This document shows, piece after piece, positions 22,931-35,316 of a stretch of 64,000 bases of DNA. Below the pieces are notes generated by a model, which searched no databases, was not told the DNA's origin, and saw only the letters and a list, made by a program, of their open reading frames with translations. The stretch covers positions 6,002,501 through 6,066,500 of the forward strand of contig JAGFBZ010000258.1 of NCBI GenBank assembly GCA_018398805.1, given 5' to 3'. A program made the translations under genes and the position numbers. The first letter of the stretch is position 1, and each line of letters begins with the position of its first letter. Origin of the DNA: Hirundichthys speculiger (lineage: Eukaryota > Chordata > Actinopteri > Beloniformes > Exocoetidae).

Positions 22931-23784
22931 TTGTTTTCTGTGACATGATGTTGTTTTAAGATGATTTCATGTGGGAACATAGTTCCTCTATTTTCAAATG
23001 TGTGGTTAAATGACCATGATAAAGCCTAATTGCAATTTTCCTCCAACATCTTCAGATTTTTTTTTCTTCACTTTATTTATAATTTGGCTGAAATACAAAA
23101 ACATAAACACATCTTAGGAAGAAATACACCATGGTCCACTCTGAGTCTTTATTTTATGTTCAATTAAATCATAGATGTTTTTGAATACATGTTGGCCTGC
23201 TAGCTGAGCTGTGATGCTATCAAGTGGGCCAACATCAGGACCCTGCTGTTACAACATTGCAGAATGACTGAACTTGTCCTCCCATCCTCAGAGTTACTTT
23301 CTCCTTAGTCGCACTTGCCAAGTATGAACTTCCAAGTATATAAGTCCAGACTTGGCATAGTCTACTAGGAATTGAGAAATGGCTATTTTCTTGTCGTTCT
23401 TCTTTTTCCTGTCAGTCCATCTGTGTTGTTTCCTTGTTGTGTACTTGTGTTTGCCTTGCTTTTGGATCTCATGGCTGGTTAGTTTGTATTTGTTCTGCTT
23501 TACCTGTCCCTGAAGCACGTTTATTGAAGGACTTTTGTTCGGCCACTCCTGCCTCTCTGCTTCCTACATTTTGGTCCTCACCACTTCCCGCATAACAATT
23601 TCTTTCTGCTGTTTTCACCTTAATGCCTTTGTAAAGCACTTTGACTTGCTTTTGTGTAAGAAATGTTCTATGGTGAAAGATTGCGTTCTTTGCGGGGTTG
23701 CCCCTCCCACTATCCGCTATCCCTAAATAGCAGCTTTAGGAGATCTGGCAGAAGATCGGGCCCATAGTCTACACTTAGGGTGAC
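22931..23784. other. Unassigned stretch
   Basis: T/C-rich sequence between 23330 and 23600 looks retroelement-derived but is not assigned. No coding exon was recognised. Confidence 0.35.
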
Positions 23785-24045
23785 AAAGGCAACAAGGGCC
23801 TGTGACAACCCCAGCCGTCACTCATCTGATGAAACTCTCTTGGAATGTTTGGTCACAATGGCCATCGTTACACTTGGAGGAAAAGGGGGAAGCTTGCAAG
23901 CCTGAGAACACCATCCGAACTGTGAAGTACGGGGCTGACGGCATCATGTTGAGGGGGTGTTTTGCTGCAGGAGAGACTCATGCACATGACAAAAGAAGAT
24001 TATGTAGAAAAATTGAAATAACATCTCAAGATATAAGTTAAATCT
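23785..24045 (+). mobile_element. Tc1-type transposase fragment
   Basis: The plus strand from 23802 reads residues including SLHLEEKGEACKPENTIRTV and a 'YGADGIMLRGCFAAGET' stretch, corresponding to the central catalytic region of fish Tc1 transposases (usual form: KRGEA...NTIPTVK.GGGSIM.WGCFAA.G). The frame breaks shortly after, at a G-rich tract (24049-24067). No terminal repeats were found. Confidence 0.8.
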
Positions 24046-27000
24046 CGGGTGGGGGGTGGGGGGGTGTCCAAATTAATGATTTTGAAATGTGGTGGGGACT
24101 CGTTTCCCTCAAATAAAATGGTTGCGACACCCATGGCTCATAATTCCTCTGTGAATTATTAAGTACTAGTCTGGAGTTACATGCAACAAACTCCTAATTG
24201 AGAGAATTTTTTACATCAAATGGCTTGATTCAACTTTAATAAAAGCAGATGATATATACTATAGTAATCGATATAAAATTGATATTTGAAATTAACCTAT
24301 CTCACCAGCTTTTCCTGGTGTTTTGGTAGAAATGTTTGTTTCTACTGCTTTACTTAGTTCTGTCGATTCAAAAACTCTCTATTGTGAGCATTGTGTTCCT
24401 ATAGCTGCAAGGCAAAGTCAAATAAAAGTTGAGGAAAGATAATGGAAACTGTAAGATCCAGTTTAGTTTAATAGCAGTTTTCACAGCAAAAACAACTATT
24501 TGTATAATATAAGGTTTTTATTATAAAACAGTGCAACATTGAACTGCCTCTCAAGGACAAAAACATCTTAACAAATGTAATACAGTTTGACAATTTAATT
24601 TGAGTTAATAAAATTCATGAAATGCTAACACAATGTATCATGTAAAAGAAAAATTAGCCCAGGTTATAAGTCTAAAAAATTACTTAATGGCATTTAGTCA
24701 CAGGCCACGTTTCAATTAAAGTGGACATGACATGGTTTGTGAACATAGTATTTCAGCAATTAATTTTTACCTCAGACATCATACTAACCCCCCAAAAAGG
24801 TGATGTACAAGGTGATGCTGTATTTCTACGCAAACTGAACTTACTGTTTCCAATACCTTCCAAACTCTACCGTGCAAGACTTTATTTTGGGACTTCAAGT
24901 ATGTGATAAGGTGGAACTGTCTTGATTGGTTGACAGGGTGTTCATGAGAAGGACAGCTTCCAGCTATGCTTCATGATGTCACCGACCCAGCCAAGAAGGG
25001 AACTGTGATAGTATAGTTTTTAGATTTGTGTTCACTCCCTTGATTCGAAAAGTCAAAGTTTAACCGTACGCTAAGGAAGGAGTGATCAGTTTCTGCTTCC
25101 CACAAACAGTTGTGTAATGAATTGTGTTGTAGCTGGGCTCAAAAAAACAAGTGAGAGGAGAGATGGAATTAAGAGTTATTGAGGCTTGCAGAAAAGTCTG
25201 AAGGGAAAGTAGAGTTGATGCTGAACTGGTGAGTCTCTCCGGGGAATCTGGAGCAGGGAATAATGTGGTAGGTAGGCAGGAGAAGTGAGTTCAAAGATGG
25301 GGGAAGTATTGTACTCCTTTTTCAGAACAGATGAGAACTCACTGGCCTGGCAGAAAAACACAGGAGCACAAACCCACCCTGGAGAAAAACTGAGATTAGC
25401 AACAGGGAGAGATTAGATTCTGAGCCCGGTCTGCAGTCAGGTTCAAGAATTCCAAACAAACAAATCCAAAAATGAAGTCTAAGGCACAGAGCTAACAAGC
25501 AAAGAGATTGGAACAAGGCAGACAGATCAACCTTACAAATCCATTCAGGGTCTAGACAGAGTTCTGGGTCCAAAATTTTTCGGAGATCCAGTAATTCTGG
25601 TCCAATCATGATACACCAAGTTATGGCTGCAGGGTGTCTTTCAAAGAAGATGGCACAATCTGGCAAAGGGGATAGAGGTGCTATTTTGATCAACCAGCTC
25701 CAAATATTGTTCTTACATCATTTACACAGACCACTGTGACCAGCTGTGGTTGGCCCGTAAGGGTCTAAGAACAAAGCTTAGCTTAGTTTAGCTTAGCCGT
25801 GCTAACAGCAGCAGTCACTTCATGTAGCCCCCAAAGCATGTTTGAGATGGTAGGTCCACTCCAAAGCTCAGCAGCTGAGATGATTGATTGCAGGTCAAAC
25901 TGATTGTGGGACGAGGGGTGATCCTGTCTACTTCTACTGGAATAATTAGAGGAAGCCATAGCAGAGAGGCATGTGTCTGCAAAGCTCAATTGGTTTTGTT
26001 TTTCTTTGCAGCAGCTGAAGATTTGCGGTGCCAGTCATCTGGGTTTCCATTGGTGGTGGCTTCTCCCTTTGTCTGCTGTTTTCTGATCTGCGCCTATAGA
26101 TGTCATAGCCAGCAGTCAAAAAAACCTGTATCTATCTACTGTACTTTCAGTACAAACAAACAGGTATCCACCAAATAGTACTGTCAGGTCGAGCTCTCTG
26201 CTAACCTGTTAAGTAAAAAAAAAAAAAAAAAATCTACTATAAACATATGACAAAGGGTTTCTATCCTGGAGCTGTAAGGAGCCTGAAGCTACACGAAACC
26301 ATGACAGGGGTGATTTCAGGGTGTCTGAGCTAAGAGGTCTGGTTTACAAATTCAAGGAGTCATTTGTTGCCTGCTACGGTCTGCTCCAGTACATCACTGC
26401 AGAGTGCTGGCCTCAAGCACAACTTAATGCAGCCTTCTGCAGTTTAAAGCATGCAGCAGACTTTCACTGACATCATTACTCTCCTTTACCCTTTCTCAGT
26501 CCTTTGCACATAGACTTCTTAGAGTCATAAATACTGCTTTGCATTACTAATCCACAAACTGAATTGTGTATGTCCAAGAATCTGAGATTGTGCAAGCAAG
26601 TAAAAGAACTTTACTTACAAATATAGTAAAAACCATATAAAATGAATATTTTTCTGAATGAATTTGATTAATGAGGTTAATGAGGTTAATAATGGCTGTT
26701 AATAACTGTAGATTAATGTTGACTCACATACTGATGCCTGTGTACTATAATTTACAAAGTCTTGTGTGCTACAAAATGAACAAATCATATCTTCCTGTCC
26801 TCCCCCTTGAATGCTGCCGCATCACCACAGATGGAAATTAAACAAAGGCTAAAACCCCAATTTGGCTGGTTCCTTCTTACACATTTATCAGATGTACTAC
26901 TTTGCTGTCTTCTCACAGTTTGGTGAGGAAAGCTTCTAAGCTATTTTTCAAGACATTAACTACCTGGTCCTCATTTATTGTGTCTGACAAGAATTCAGTC

Positions 27001-30000
27001 AATCTGATTTAGTCCTCCTCTAAAGAGCTCAATAATTTTGATTGATTAGGTATTATCAATGCATTTCTGAAAGAATCACTTTACTAAATTTCTTATCATA
27101 AATGATGAAGATTAAATGTACCCATTCTGGGTCTGTCTTTTGTGATAGCCTCCATCCTCACTGACTGATCAACCTTGAGCCTGATCCATAGACTGAATTA
27201 AAAAAGAAAATGACATCACTCATTGGTTTTCTGAAGAGTCAGTGTAAAGCTGAAGCTTTTTTTTTTTTTTCAGACCACAGGATGGTGCCATGTTGACAGG
27301 ACCTGACTCCACCCAACCCCAGTTAATCTAAAAATGGGTAAATGGGTAGAATGAACAAGTCTGGAGGTCAGAAGCTCAGTTACCACAGGTTGGCTAATTT
27401 CATGGCAGCCTCTGATGCCACCAACCTGACATTAATTCTGATCAAATCTGTCCATCCGTACTGTCGGAGCTCAAACGAGGCCAACTGGAGCTCCAATTGA
27501 GTACAAGTGGGGCACTCAACCTCAACAAGCCAACGACTGACTAACTGACCCCAGCATAGGGGTCTCCAGGGGCTTCATCAGAGCTAGGTCCCAGCAGAGG
27601 TTCAGGCAAAGTTAGTCAGTCTGAAAGTGTGCAGGCCATCCTGGAGGGTGGCTCATCTGAGGGTGTGAGCTGTTCTGTCTGCTGCTGGTTGCAGCCTTCA
27701 TCTGTAGGCAAAAGTAGGTGCTACCTGTTGCTTAGCTAAACTTCATCCTCAGAACCTGTGATTCCAACCCAGAACCACTCACAGTGGTCTGTTTGTACAA
27801 TAAACAACACAAAAAAACACATTGTTAAAAAAAAAAAAAAAAATTATGCACCCTTAGGGCTTTATTAACAGCTCAGAAGTCAAGTAAAGACAGTACTAAG
27901 CCCTGTAATTAAGGCAATGAAAGCTATCCCTTAGTCATAGCCAGCGGTCAAAAAAAAAAAAAAATAGCATGAATTAAATTTTTGGCTTTATATAATTTTA
28001 CCTGATGAGGTAAACTATCCAAAAAAATTCATCCCCTGACATCAAATATTTTTTTAAAAAAAAAAAAACCAGGCTTTAAATCTTTTTATTTCTGCTGCAA
28101 AGTTTTACATCTTTGCAAAACAATAGTTTTGGGCTGGCTCCAAAACTGGATTGTCTAACAAGACTAGCAAATGTTGTTCCTTGGTTTGAATCTTCAGTCA
28201 GCCAATACGTTTATATTCACAGTTTAGTCAAAGTACAGCTATAACTCGACTAGATTTTTTTAAAATTGCACTTTTTTTTGGTCCAATAAACAAGTACATG
28301 AAGGGACCAAAGTTTGTCACACCCTTCCATGATTGGTGGAAATAGTGCATGTTTTTAGCTTGTGCAGCATAAAAACAAGCTCAATTTCTTGTTGTTGCAC
28401 CACTCACCAAAACAACAGCTAAATCTCTGGTTTAGCTGGTGGCTTAAAATTGGAAAAATTGCAAAGGGTAAATTGATCAGACTTAATGCTCTGTACATTT
28501 TATGCATCCTGTACTCTTCAGTTTTATCCTCTTTTCTATATGATTCTGCATTGACTTCTTCCAGTAATCCGGTTAAAGCCACGGGCAGTAACTGTGGAGT
28601 TCTCTGTCAATTAGACTAAGATGTTTACATGCAATGTAAAACTATGATTTCAGTAGGACTAATGCACAAATTTGATTTTTTTTTTCATGTAAATGCACCG
28701 AGCAGAAGATCTGGGAGTTTTCCAAGTAAGAGGCCATCAACAGATTCCATTTCTTTAATGACGCTGGTCTTCAGTCATCCTTTCACAGCAGTATCGTTCA
28801 AAACCTTCCTCTACTGCAAACCCTACTGGTGATGAGCATTCCTATTTGGCGCCTGAGTGCCAATAACTGTTGGCATGGCATGGCCAGGCATGTAAGTGTA
28901 TCTACCTGTCACATATTGATTGTTGTTCTTGTAAAAGGGCCAGAAGGGTGACCTGATTTTTCACAAAAGAGGCAGTTGGTCATGACAAAGACAATATACC
29001 TTATATAGCCTGAAACATATGAGAGATATGTTGAAATCTTAAAGTTTTAGCAGAAAAAGTACTGGAGTGTTAATGTTTGCTTTGGGATGTTTAAGGGATG
29101 ACATGCAATTTTTGCTGTTTAAACTATAAGTGTGAGATCATCCATAGGTGAATAAAACTTGTCATGGATTCGAGCGTTTATGATATCATTATGGTGAGTT
29201 ATATGGCATCTCATATGTACCTTCTGCCTGCTCTTTCAAACCACAGTAATGTTCAACCTCAGGAGTTATTTAAGAGCAACATGATATGAGTAATTATAAT
29301 GTGAAATGTGCATCTGTATTCTCTGATAAAATTGCATAAAAAGTAGAGACATGAAAGAAACCGTTGGCTTTTTATTACAGTAAAAGCATACATATAAGAT
29401 ATGCAGTCTAGCTTGCCAATCATAAAAAGAAAAGAAAAAAGGTTTTCATTCCTGAAATTTTGATGTGAATGCTAACATCCACCATGCTTCTGTGTGGTTA
29501 TTCATGACTCTACACTTATCATATCAGAAGTTCCAAGTCTGAAATTACAAGAGAAAACTGCCAGCAACTTGGGCTCCCTGCTCCACAGAATCTAAATCAC
29601 CTCATTTCACTATGAAACACACAGTTTTGACTACACTTGTTCATTGGTAACTGGGGCACTGCGGGTGGAGAAAAAAGTTACTTTCTCTACGCCATCTGTG
29701 GGTGAGTCATGACCGGAGAACATTACAGATTGATATGTTATTATCAAAAACTGAGAAAAAGAGAGGGACAGACAGATGAGTCCCAGAGAGGGAGACTACA
29801 AACCAGCATGAAGGATAGTGGATGAGGTATAGGCCAAAGAAAAGATAGAAAAATCACAGAAAAGAGGAATGAGAAATTGCGGCAGATTAGTGGAATCAGA
29901 CAATATTGGGTCCATTAAGCTTTTCCTTTATCAATATATTTTCTTTGACAAAGGCCTGTCCCTAATCCATTATCTAGATTTAACCCATCTTGATAGAAAT

Positions 30001-30519
30001 GGAAGCCAACCTGCATAATTACTAATGCCAGTTGTTATGTGACGTTAGCTTCAGTGACTTTGGGTGAGGCTACATTCATAAAGCTAAAATCACAGAAATA
30101 CTCATAGCCACTCAAAAGAAGCTACTGTGATTCATGATTACAGCCTAAGTCTGGAAAAAAACTCAAGCTCAAGAAGTAGAAATCCCAACCCATGTATCAT
30201 ACTGTCTTGCGCTATTTTTTCTTTTGTTAAATGAAAAATTGCAACTTTTAATTCAGAGAGATCCTCTGAATAGACATGGAGGTTAAGTTGCTAATACACT
30301 GTCCATTTACTCTTCTGTCTCTTTTTTTCCTCTTCTTTCATTACTTTTTTTAGCCTCTTTGAATCCTCTGCAGTAATATCTTTAAACTAAATTTGATCTA
30401 TTTTCTCCAATAATCCAACACTATAGTTGGTATTTTGTAAATGAGCGCTTGCACCAAGTTTCACTGTTGCCTTTTGCCGTCTGGGATTTTCACTGTCACT
30501 AATCACTGGTTCATCTTCA
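24046..30519. other. Long gene-free stretch
   Basis: No exon pair, RNA gene or confidently recognised transposon in about 6.5 kb. A-runs occur near 26215-26231, 27829-27843, 27951-27964 and 28059-28070. The short block GTCATAGCCAGC(A/G)GTCAAAA occurs at 26103 and 27936. A 'gcttagcttagtttagctta' tract lies at about 25776. Open frames at 25322-25693 (minus) and 25888-26178 have no known domain. Confidence 0.4.
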
Positions 30520-31940
30520 GCCTATTAGCCTTTTAGCTTCTTAGCATGGCCTCCTCCTGTCCCTCTTCACGTCTGTAGCCATTTTTCTCCAACCAGCAAC
30601 ACACCTATTGAGAAACCAACCCCGGTGATTGGCGACTCTACATTGGGACATGTGAAGCCAACTCCAGTGACCATAGTTAGGTGTATTGCAGGGGTAAGAG
30701 CGGGCGACACTGAGTATAATTTAAAGCTTCCGGCAAAGAATAATTGTAAGTACAGTAATGTTATGTCGGCGCTAATGACACTCAGCTACGCCAGTCGGAG
30801 GTCACTAAACTTAACATGGAGTCAGTGTTTAACCATGCATAAAGCATGGTGGACTTCATAGTTTTCTCTGGTCCCCTTTCTAATCTGACCAGTGATGATA
30901 TGTTTAGCACCATATCATTGCTCTGTCGCTGGTTGTCCTGGTGGTGTCCAGAAAACGGCATGGCCTTTACTGACAATTGGCAGACATTTTGGGACAACCT
31001 GGTCTGATTAGATGGTATCCATCCCACCCGGGATGGTGCAGCTTTTATTTATAGAAAGTTGGCTGATTTTATGTGACACTCCCCCTGATAATCCAAGGTT
31101 AAGGTCAGGATGCAGAGCTCTAGTCTTGCACTCCTCTTTGTTGCTTATCGATGATTCCTGCCTGCCAGTAAAAACATAGGAGTTAATTATGTACTTGGTA
31201 ATTCTAATGTGGTGCCCAGCAAAAATTAAGAATTTGTGTCTATTCCCCATCCTCCAAAAGTCTACGAAGCACGACATGATAGGAGTCAACTAAAACAACC
31301 TTTTTTAAAAAATAAATAATTCCAGGCATTTAGGGCCAAAAAAATCAGATGCAGACTGTTAAATATAAGAGCTCTTGGCTCTAAGTCTCTTATAGTCAAT
31401 GATCTAATTATCAAGACTTGAAGAGATGTGTTCTGTTGATCAGAGACGTGGCTACAGGAGGAAGAGCATGTTAGTTTAAATGAGTCGACGCTGTCCAGTT
31501 ATAACAATTATCATATTCCCTGAAACATAGGCCAAGGTGGAGCCTTCAAGTAAGAACAAAACCTAAATGTGATTATAATGTAGTCGAAAGCCTCACGCTT
31601 AATTTAATGAAATGAAAAAATACTTTATTTTATCCTTTAATCACCCTGAGCCGGAAATCAGAAAAGCCAGTTTTGTTAGCGGTAGTGTACCAGCCCCCTA
31701 CTGGTGCTTATCTAGAGTTTCCATCTGAGTTCTCAGATTTCCTATCTGGTTTCATGCTCAGTTCAAAGTCATAATAGAGGGTGGCTTTAACATTCACATG
31801 GATGTTGACAGTGATAGCCTTAGATTAACCTTTAATTCTCTTTATGAATCAATGGGTGTCTCACAAAAAGTAAGAGAAACCAACACACTGCTTTAACAAC
31901 ACCCTCAATCTCCTCCTCATCTACGGTATTGTTGGGCCAC
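30520..31940 (+). mobile_element. L2-clade LINE with ORF1 esterase-like and endonuclease remnants
   Basis: The plus strand at 30625-30860 begins VIGDSTLGHVKPTPVTIVRC and, after a frame change near 30768, reads NDTQLRQSEVTKLNMESV, then DFIVFSGPLSNLTSDDM and LDGIHPTRDGAAFIYRKL. This is the GDS...ND...GIHPT order of the SGNH/GDSL-like esterase domain found in ORF1 of some CR1/L2 LINEs. Further on, 31650-31830 reads VYQPPTGAYLEFPSEFSD and, across a frameshift, 'GGFNIHMDVDSDSLRLTF', matching the apurinic endonuclease part of ORF2 (VYRPP...GDFNIH). Several stops and frameshifts show it is dead. The reverse transcriptase was not found. Confidence 0.85.
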
Positions 31941-33348
31941 ACACCACGTGTTACAGAAAACCGCATGGTTTTTGGAGACAAAGGACCAGTGAAATGACTG
32001 CAAACCCCAACATGCTTTGCAACGTTTTATTGTTTTATGGCAAGGTGTGAAGGGACACCGTGCCTCTTACTGGCTGAGGACCCCCACACTCTTCTGGGTC
32101 TTTGCAGACCTGGGCCTTTCTGGATCAGTAGCTTCCTTCAGTTATTCAAGGCAAAGTAGACAGGAACACCACTTGTCATGCCATCGGTGTAGATCTTTTC
32201 CTCGCCAAAACGACTGGAACATAGCCTCGAATATCTTGTGAAGTTCAAAACTTTAATCTCCATTTTGTCCTTACCCTCACACTAAATCAGTGCCTTCTGA
32301 ATCAGTGGCTGAATCAGTGCCTTCTCAAAACCATAGGTTTTCGTATCTTCCAGAAGCCCTAAATACAATGGTAATAACTGGTTTCAACTGGTGCTGCCAC
32401 CTGAAGAATACCATTTACACTGTTCCGAGGTAGCCTCTATTGTCACAAGGTATCACTGGAGCTGGATTCTAAAGTTACATTGGCTGGTTTTTACTAACAG
32501 CAGGGACAAGAGACTGTAAGATCGAGATAACACTTCTTACAAGCAATCAATACTCCTTCAACTGAAACAGATTTTTTTTTGAGAGAAATAAAAACAAACC
32601 TCTTTTGTGGTGCTTTCAAGTATGGCTTTTGAGTTAAGTTTCATTTCTCATTTGACAAGGAAACACAATGTGTTCACTGTGTTCCAAGTTAATCTATACA
32701 CTCCAATTGAATGCATAAGTTCAAATCGTCTTTTTACATAACATGCATCTATTCTGTGAACATGCAGAAACCTTTTCACGTACATTGCTCTGAAAATCAA
32801 AATCATGAAGATGGAATTAGTAACTTTAATGAGCTTTGATGTAATAATCTGGTCTCACAACAGTGATGCAGATCAATTTTTTCCCCCCCTTGGTATTGTA
32901 TGATTTGCAAAGCAAAGTATTTCAATTGGAGGTTGAGACTGTCTCCAGACTTTTTTCTGTCTTCTGGCAATGTGTTGTGACTGAATATTGGAAACCTGTT
33001 TCGATGCAAAACACAATGTTTTCCTCACTCAGCTGTTATAGTGACTACCTGCGCCCGGTCACTTGCCTCTTCTCCCCTCTCCACTAATTGCGCTTGATTC
33101 CAGGGTGACTCCTTCTATTTGTGGGTGCCAGCTGGAGCCCATTATTCACCCTCTCCATAAATACCTGGTTAGTGCCTCTATACCCTGCCCTACTGTAAAT
33201 CGCAAAATGCTGTTGGCCTCAGCCAAAAGGTAAATCATCGTTCTCTGTAAAGCTTTGCAGTTACTTCCCCTTGTTTGTCAAAGCATCACAGACTCACAAT
33301 ATCAAACCACGTCACATGCGGTTTCTAGCAGGAATCTGATAAATTAAG
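31941..33348. other. Unassigned stretch after the L2 copy
   Basis: Sequence departs from the L2 pattern at about 31935. A short internal duplication of CAGTGCCTTCT with 'gaatcagtg' occurs at about 32287-32326. No gene recognised. Confidence 0.35.
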
Positions 33349-33356
33349 CTCTAGAC

Positions 33357-33548
33357 CAGGGGTGACCAGGGGAGCCGTTTCCCTGACACGACACACCTGT
33401 TTCAAATGAATGGATCAGCATCAGCTTGTCATCCAGGTCTGCACAAGTCTGTTAACGACCCATTCATGTGAATCAGGTGCGCTGAAGCAGGGAAACATCT
33501 GAGACATGCAGGTTTGTGGCTCTTGAGGACTGGAGTTGGCCACCCCTG
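33357..33548. mobile_element. hAT-type MITE, 192 bp
   Basis: Ends CAGGGGTG and CACCCCTG are inverted, and the flanks are identical 8-bp duplications CTCTAGAC (33349-33356 and 33549-33556). The right end carries GAGGACTGGAGTTGGCCACC, typical of a widespread fish hAT MITE. No coding capacity. Confidence 0.92.
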
Positions 33549-33589
33549 CTCTAGACGTTGCTTGAAGTGATTACCTGATTACTAATTTT

Positions 33590-34080
33590 TTTTTTTTTTA
33601 CAACCCTCAGAAAATGTTGGAAAAGCATGGAAACAGTCATTAAAAAGATCACAGGGACCCTTTGATTCCCTTTTTTTTGGAGAAACAATGAACCAAACAA
33701 GTTTTTAGCTTCATTTCTTTTGTTAATGAGCCTCCTTTTTTATACTTCAAGCCTTAAAAACATTCCAACCAAGTTTCACACACCACAGGTTTGACCATTT
33801 TGCAATGTTGCCATTCCTCCACCTCAACACTTAAAAGGTGCTCTGGGATTGAGAGCATCAACCAATAAAGCATTTTACTTGTTATTTTGTCCCATTCTTG
33901 AACAATGTGCAGAATAAGGTCTATGCACATTCGCTATTGGGGACAGTCCAAGGTCAGCCATATCTTTACGAGTGCAGAAATGTGGTTCAGCATTGTTTAA
34001 TTGATCAATCAGTTTCCTGGAAAAGATGTGATCTTAATGGGTCTGTGTAGCCAAGGGCTGGAGTCAAATGGCTCATTCCA
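33590..34080 (-). mobile_element. Tc1/mariner relic, third copy of the 8835 family
   Basis: Shares 'ttttgtcccattcttgaacaa', 'acgagtgcagaaatgtggttcagcattg' in parts and TTTCCTGGAAAAGATGTGAT with the family at 8835-9268. No open transposase frame remains, and the limits are approximate. Confidence 0.6.
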
Positions 34081-35114
34081 CACCTTCTAAAATCAGTGAC
34101 TATATGAGAAAAAAAAATACCACACAGAATAGTTTCACTTTGTGGTATTTTGGCTAAGGTGTGTCACAGACATTTTGGTAAAACTTTAAAAAATTAAGTT
34201 AACTTGTTAAAAAATGGCATAAAAGGTCACCTTTATAATTTAGTAATGTCAAAAATTTGTTATTAAGGATTTAACTTTGAAGAATTAGAATTATAGCCAC
34301 AAATCCGAAACAAAAATTTCTCTACTGTGATATTTTAAAAAACAAGTTTGTGATAGAAGCCTTGCTGACTGGACAGGAATGACTGCTTGAACATTTTTTG
34401 ACTGACATTCCTTATTTCACTTATAAATTAAAAGAAAAAAAAAAAAAGATTTCATATAAATATTTATTTTAATCTAACAAAAGTTTCCCAATGAATCAGC
34501 ACAGTACTGGTGCGGGAGAATTCACATAAAAACTCCTGTGTTTTTTTTTTTTTTTTTGGTTGGTTACAAACATTGCCAGAATAAACAGATTTTATTACAG
34601 AGAACCTGGCAGCAGATGAGCCATACCAGTAATACATCTGCCGGGAAAGAGGGAAATAAAAGGTTGATATGGTGCTGAATAAAAAGGCAGACTTGATTTA
34701 ACTGTTTCAACCTCTAACCTTTGCAGGAAAGACTTTTCACAATGCGCTGTTAATGCCACCTCTTCTATTCAAAGCCCTTCCAGCAATTTTTATAGAGTCA
34801 CATATTTTCTTTGCGCTTTTTTTGCAGGATAGTCTGACTCAGCAATACACTAGAATGTAATATTCAAAATACCTTGCCCATATAAAATAATGCACACACA
34901 GCATTCCATTTCAACTGCACTTTCTTAGTTGCTCAACAAGGTTGGACTTTGTAATAAATCCCACATAGCCGCAGGGCTCGTCATACATTTCTTTGCTTTT
35001 CATTTCTTTCAGACACCCACATCCCTCTATTTCTATATCTCCCTCAGACTCCAGCAAAATCCTGGTTCTCTTTCAAGTGTTCTAATCTCGTCTAAGAGAA
35101 GTGATCTCTGAGCT

Positions 35115-35115
<1 letters not shown>

Positions 35116-35155
<40 letters not shown>
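35116..35155. repeat. (CA)n microsatellite
   Basis: A perfect 20-unit AC/CA run. Confidence 0.97.
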
Positions 35156-35157
<2 letters not shown>

Positions 35158-35302
35158 TCTTCACTCTCCATCCTACTCCTCACCTCCTGTTTTTTTCCCT
35201 TCCCTCTGCTTCTTATTAGGCTGAGAGCTCACGATGACTAAAACACATGCTTAATCACACAAGATCACAACAGCTGCTCCAGGAAGGTTTTCTGATTGTG
35301 GG

Positions 35303-35316
35303 GTTGCCATGGCGAC
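35303..35316. promoter_or_regulatory. RFX X-box-like palindrome
   Basis: GTTGCCATGGCGAC is an inverted pair of RFX half-sites (GTTGCC / GGYRAC) with a 2-base spacer. RFX factors bind such X-boxes, often at ciliary genes, but no gene lies close by, so function is unproven and a chance match is possible. Confidence 0.35.

Noticed and set aside
22560..23600. Possible LTR retrotransposon remains (T/C-rich, 'tatataagtccag' at about 23335)
   Set aside because: No paired LTRs, primer binding site or coding remnants were found, and the pieces are interrupted by another repeat.
25322..25693. 123-codon minus-strand frame
   Set aside because: No known domain. The composition (many Cys, Leu, Phe) is typical of antisense chance frames, and no splice pair fits.
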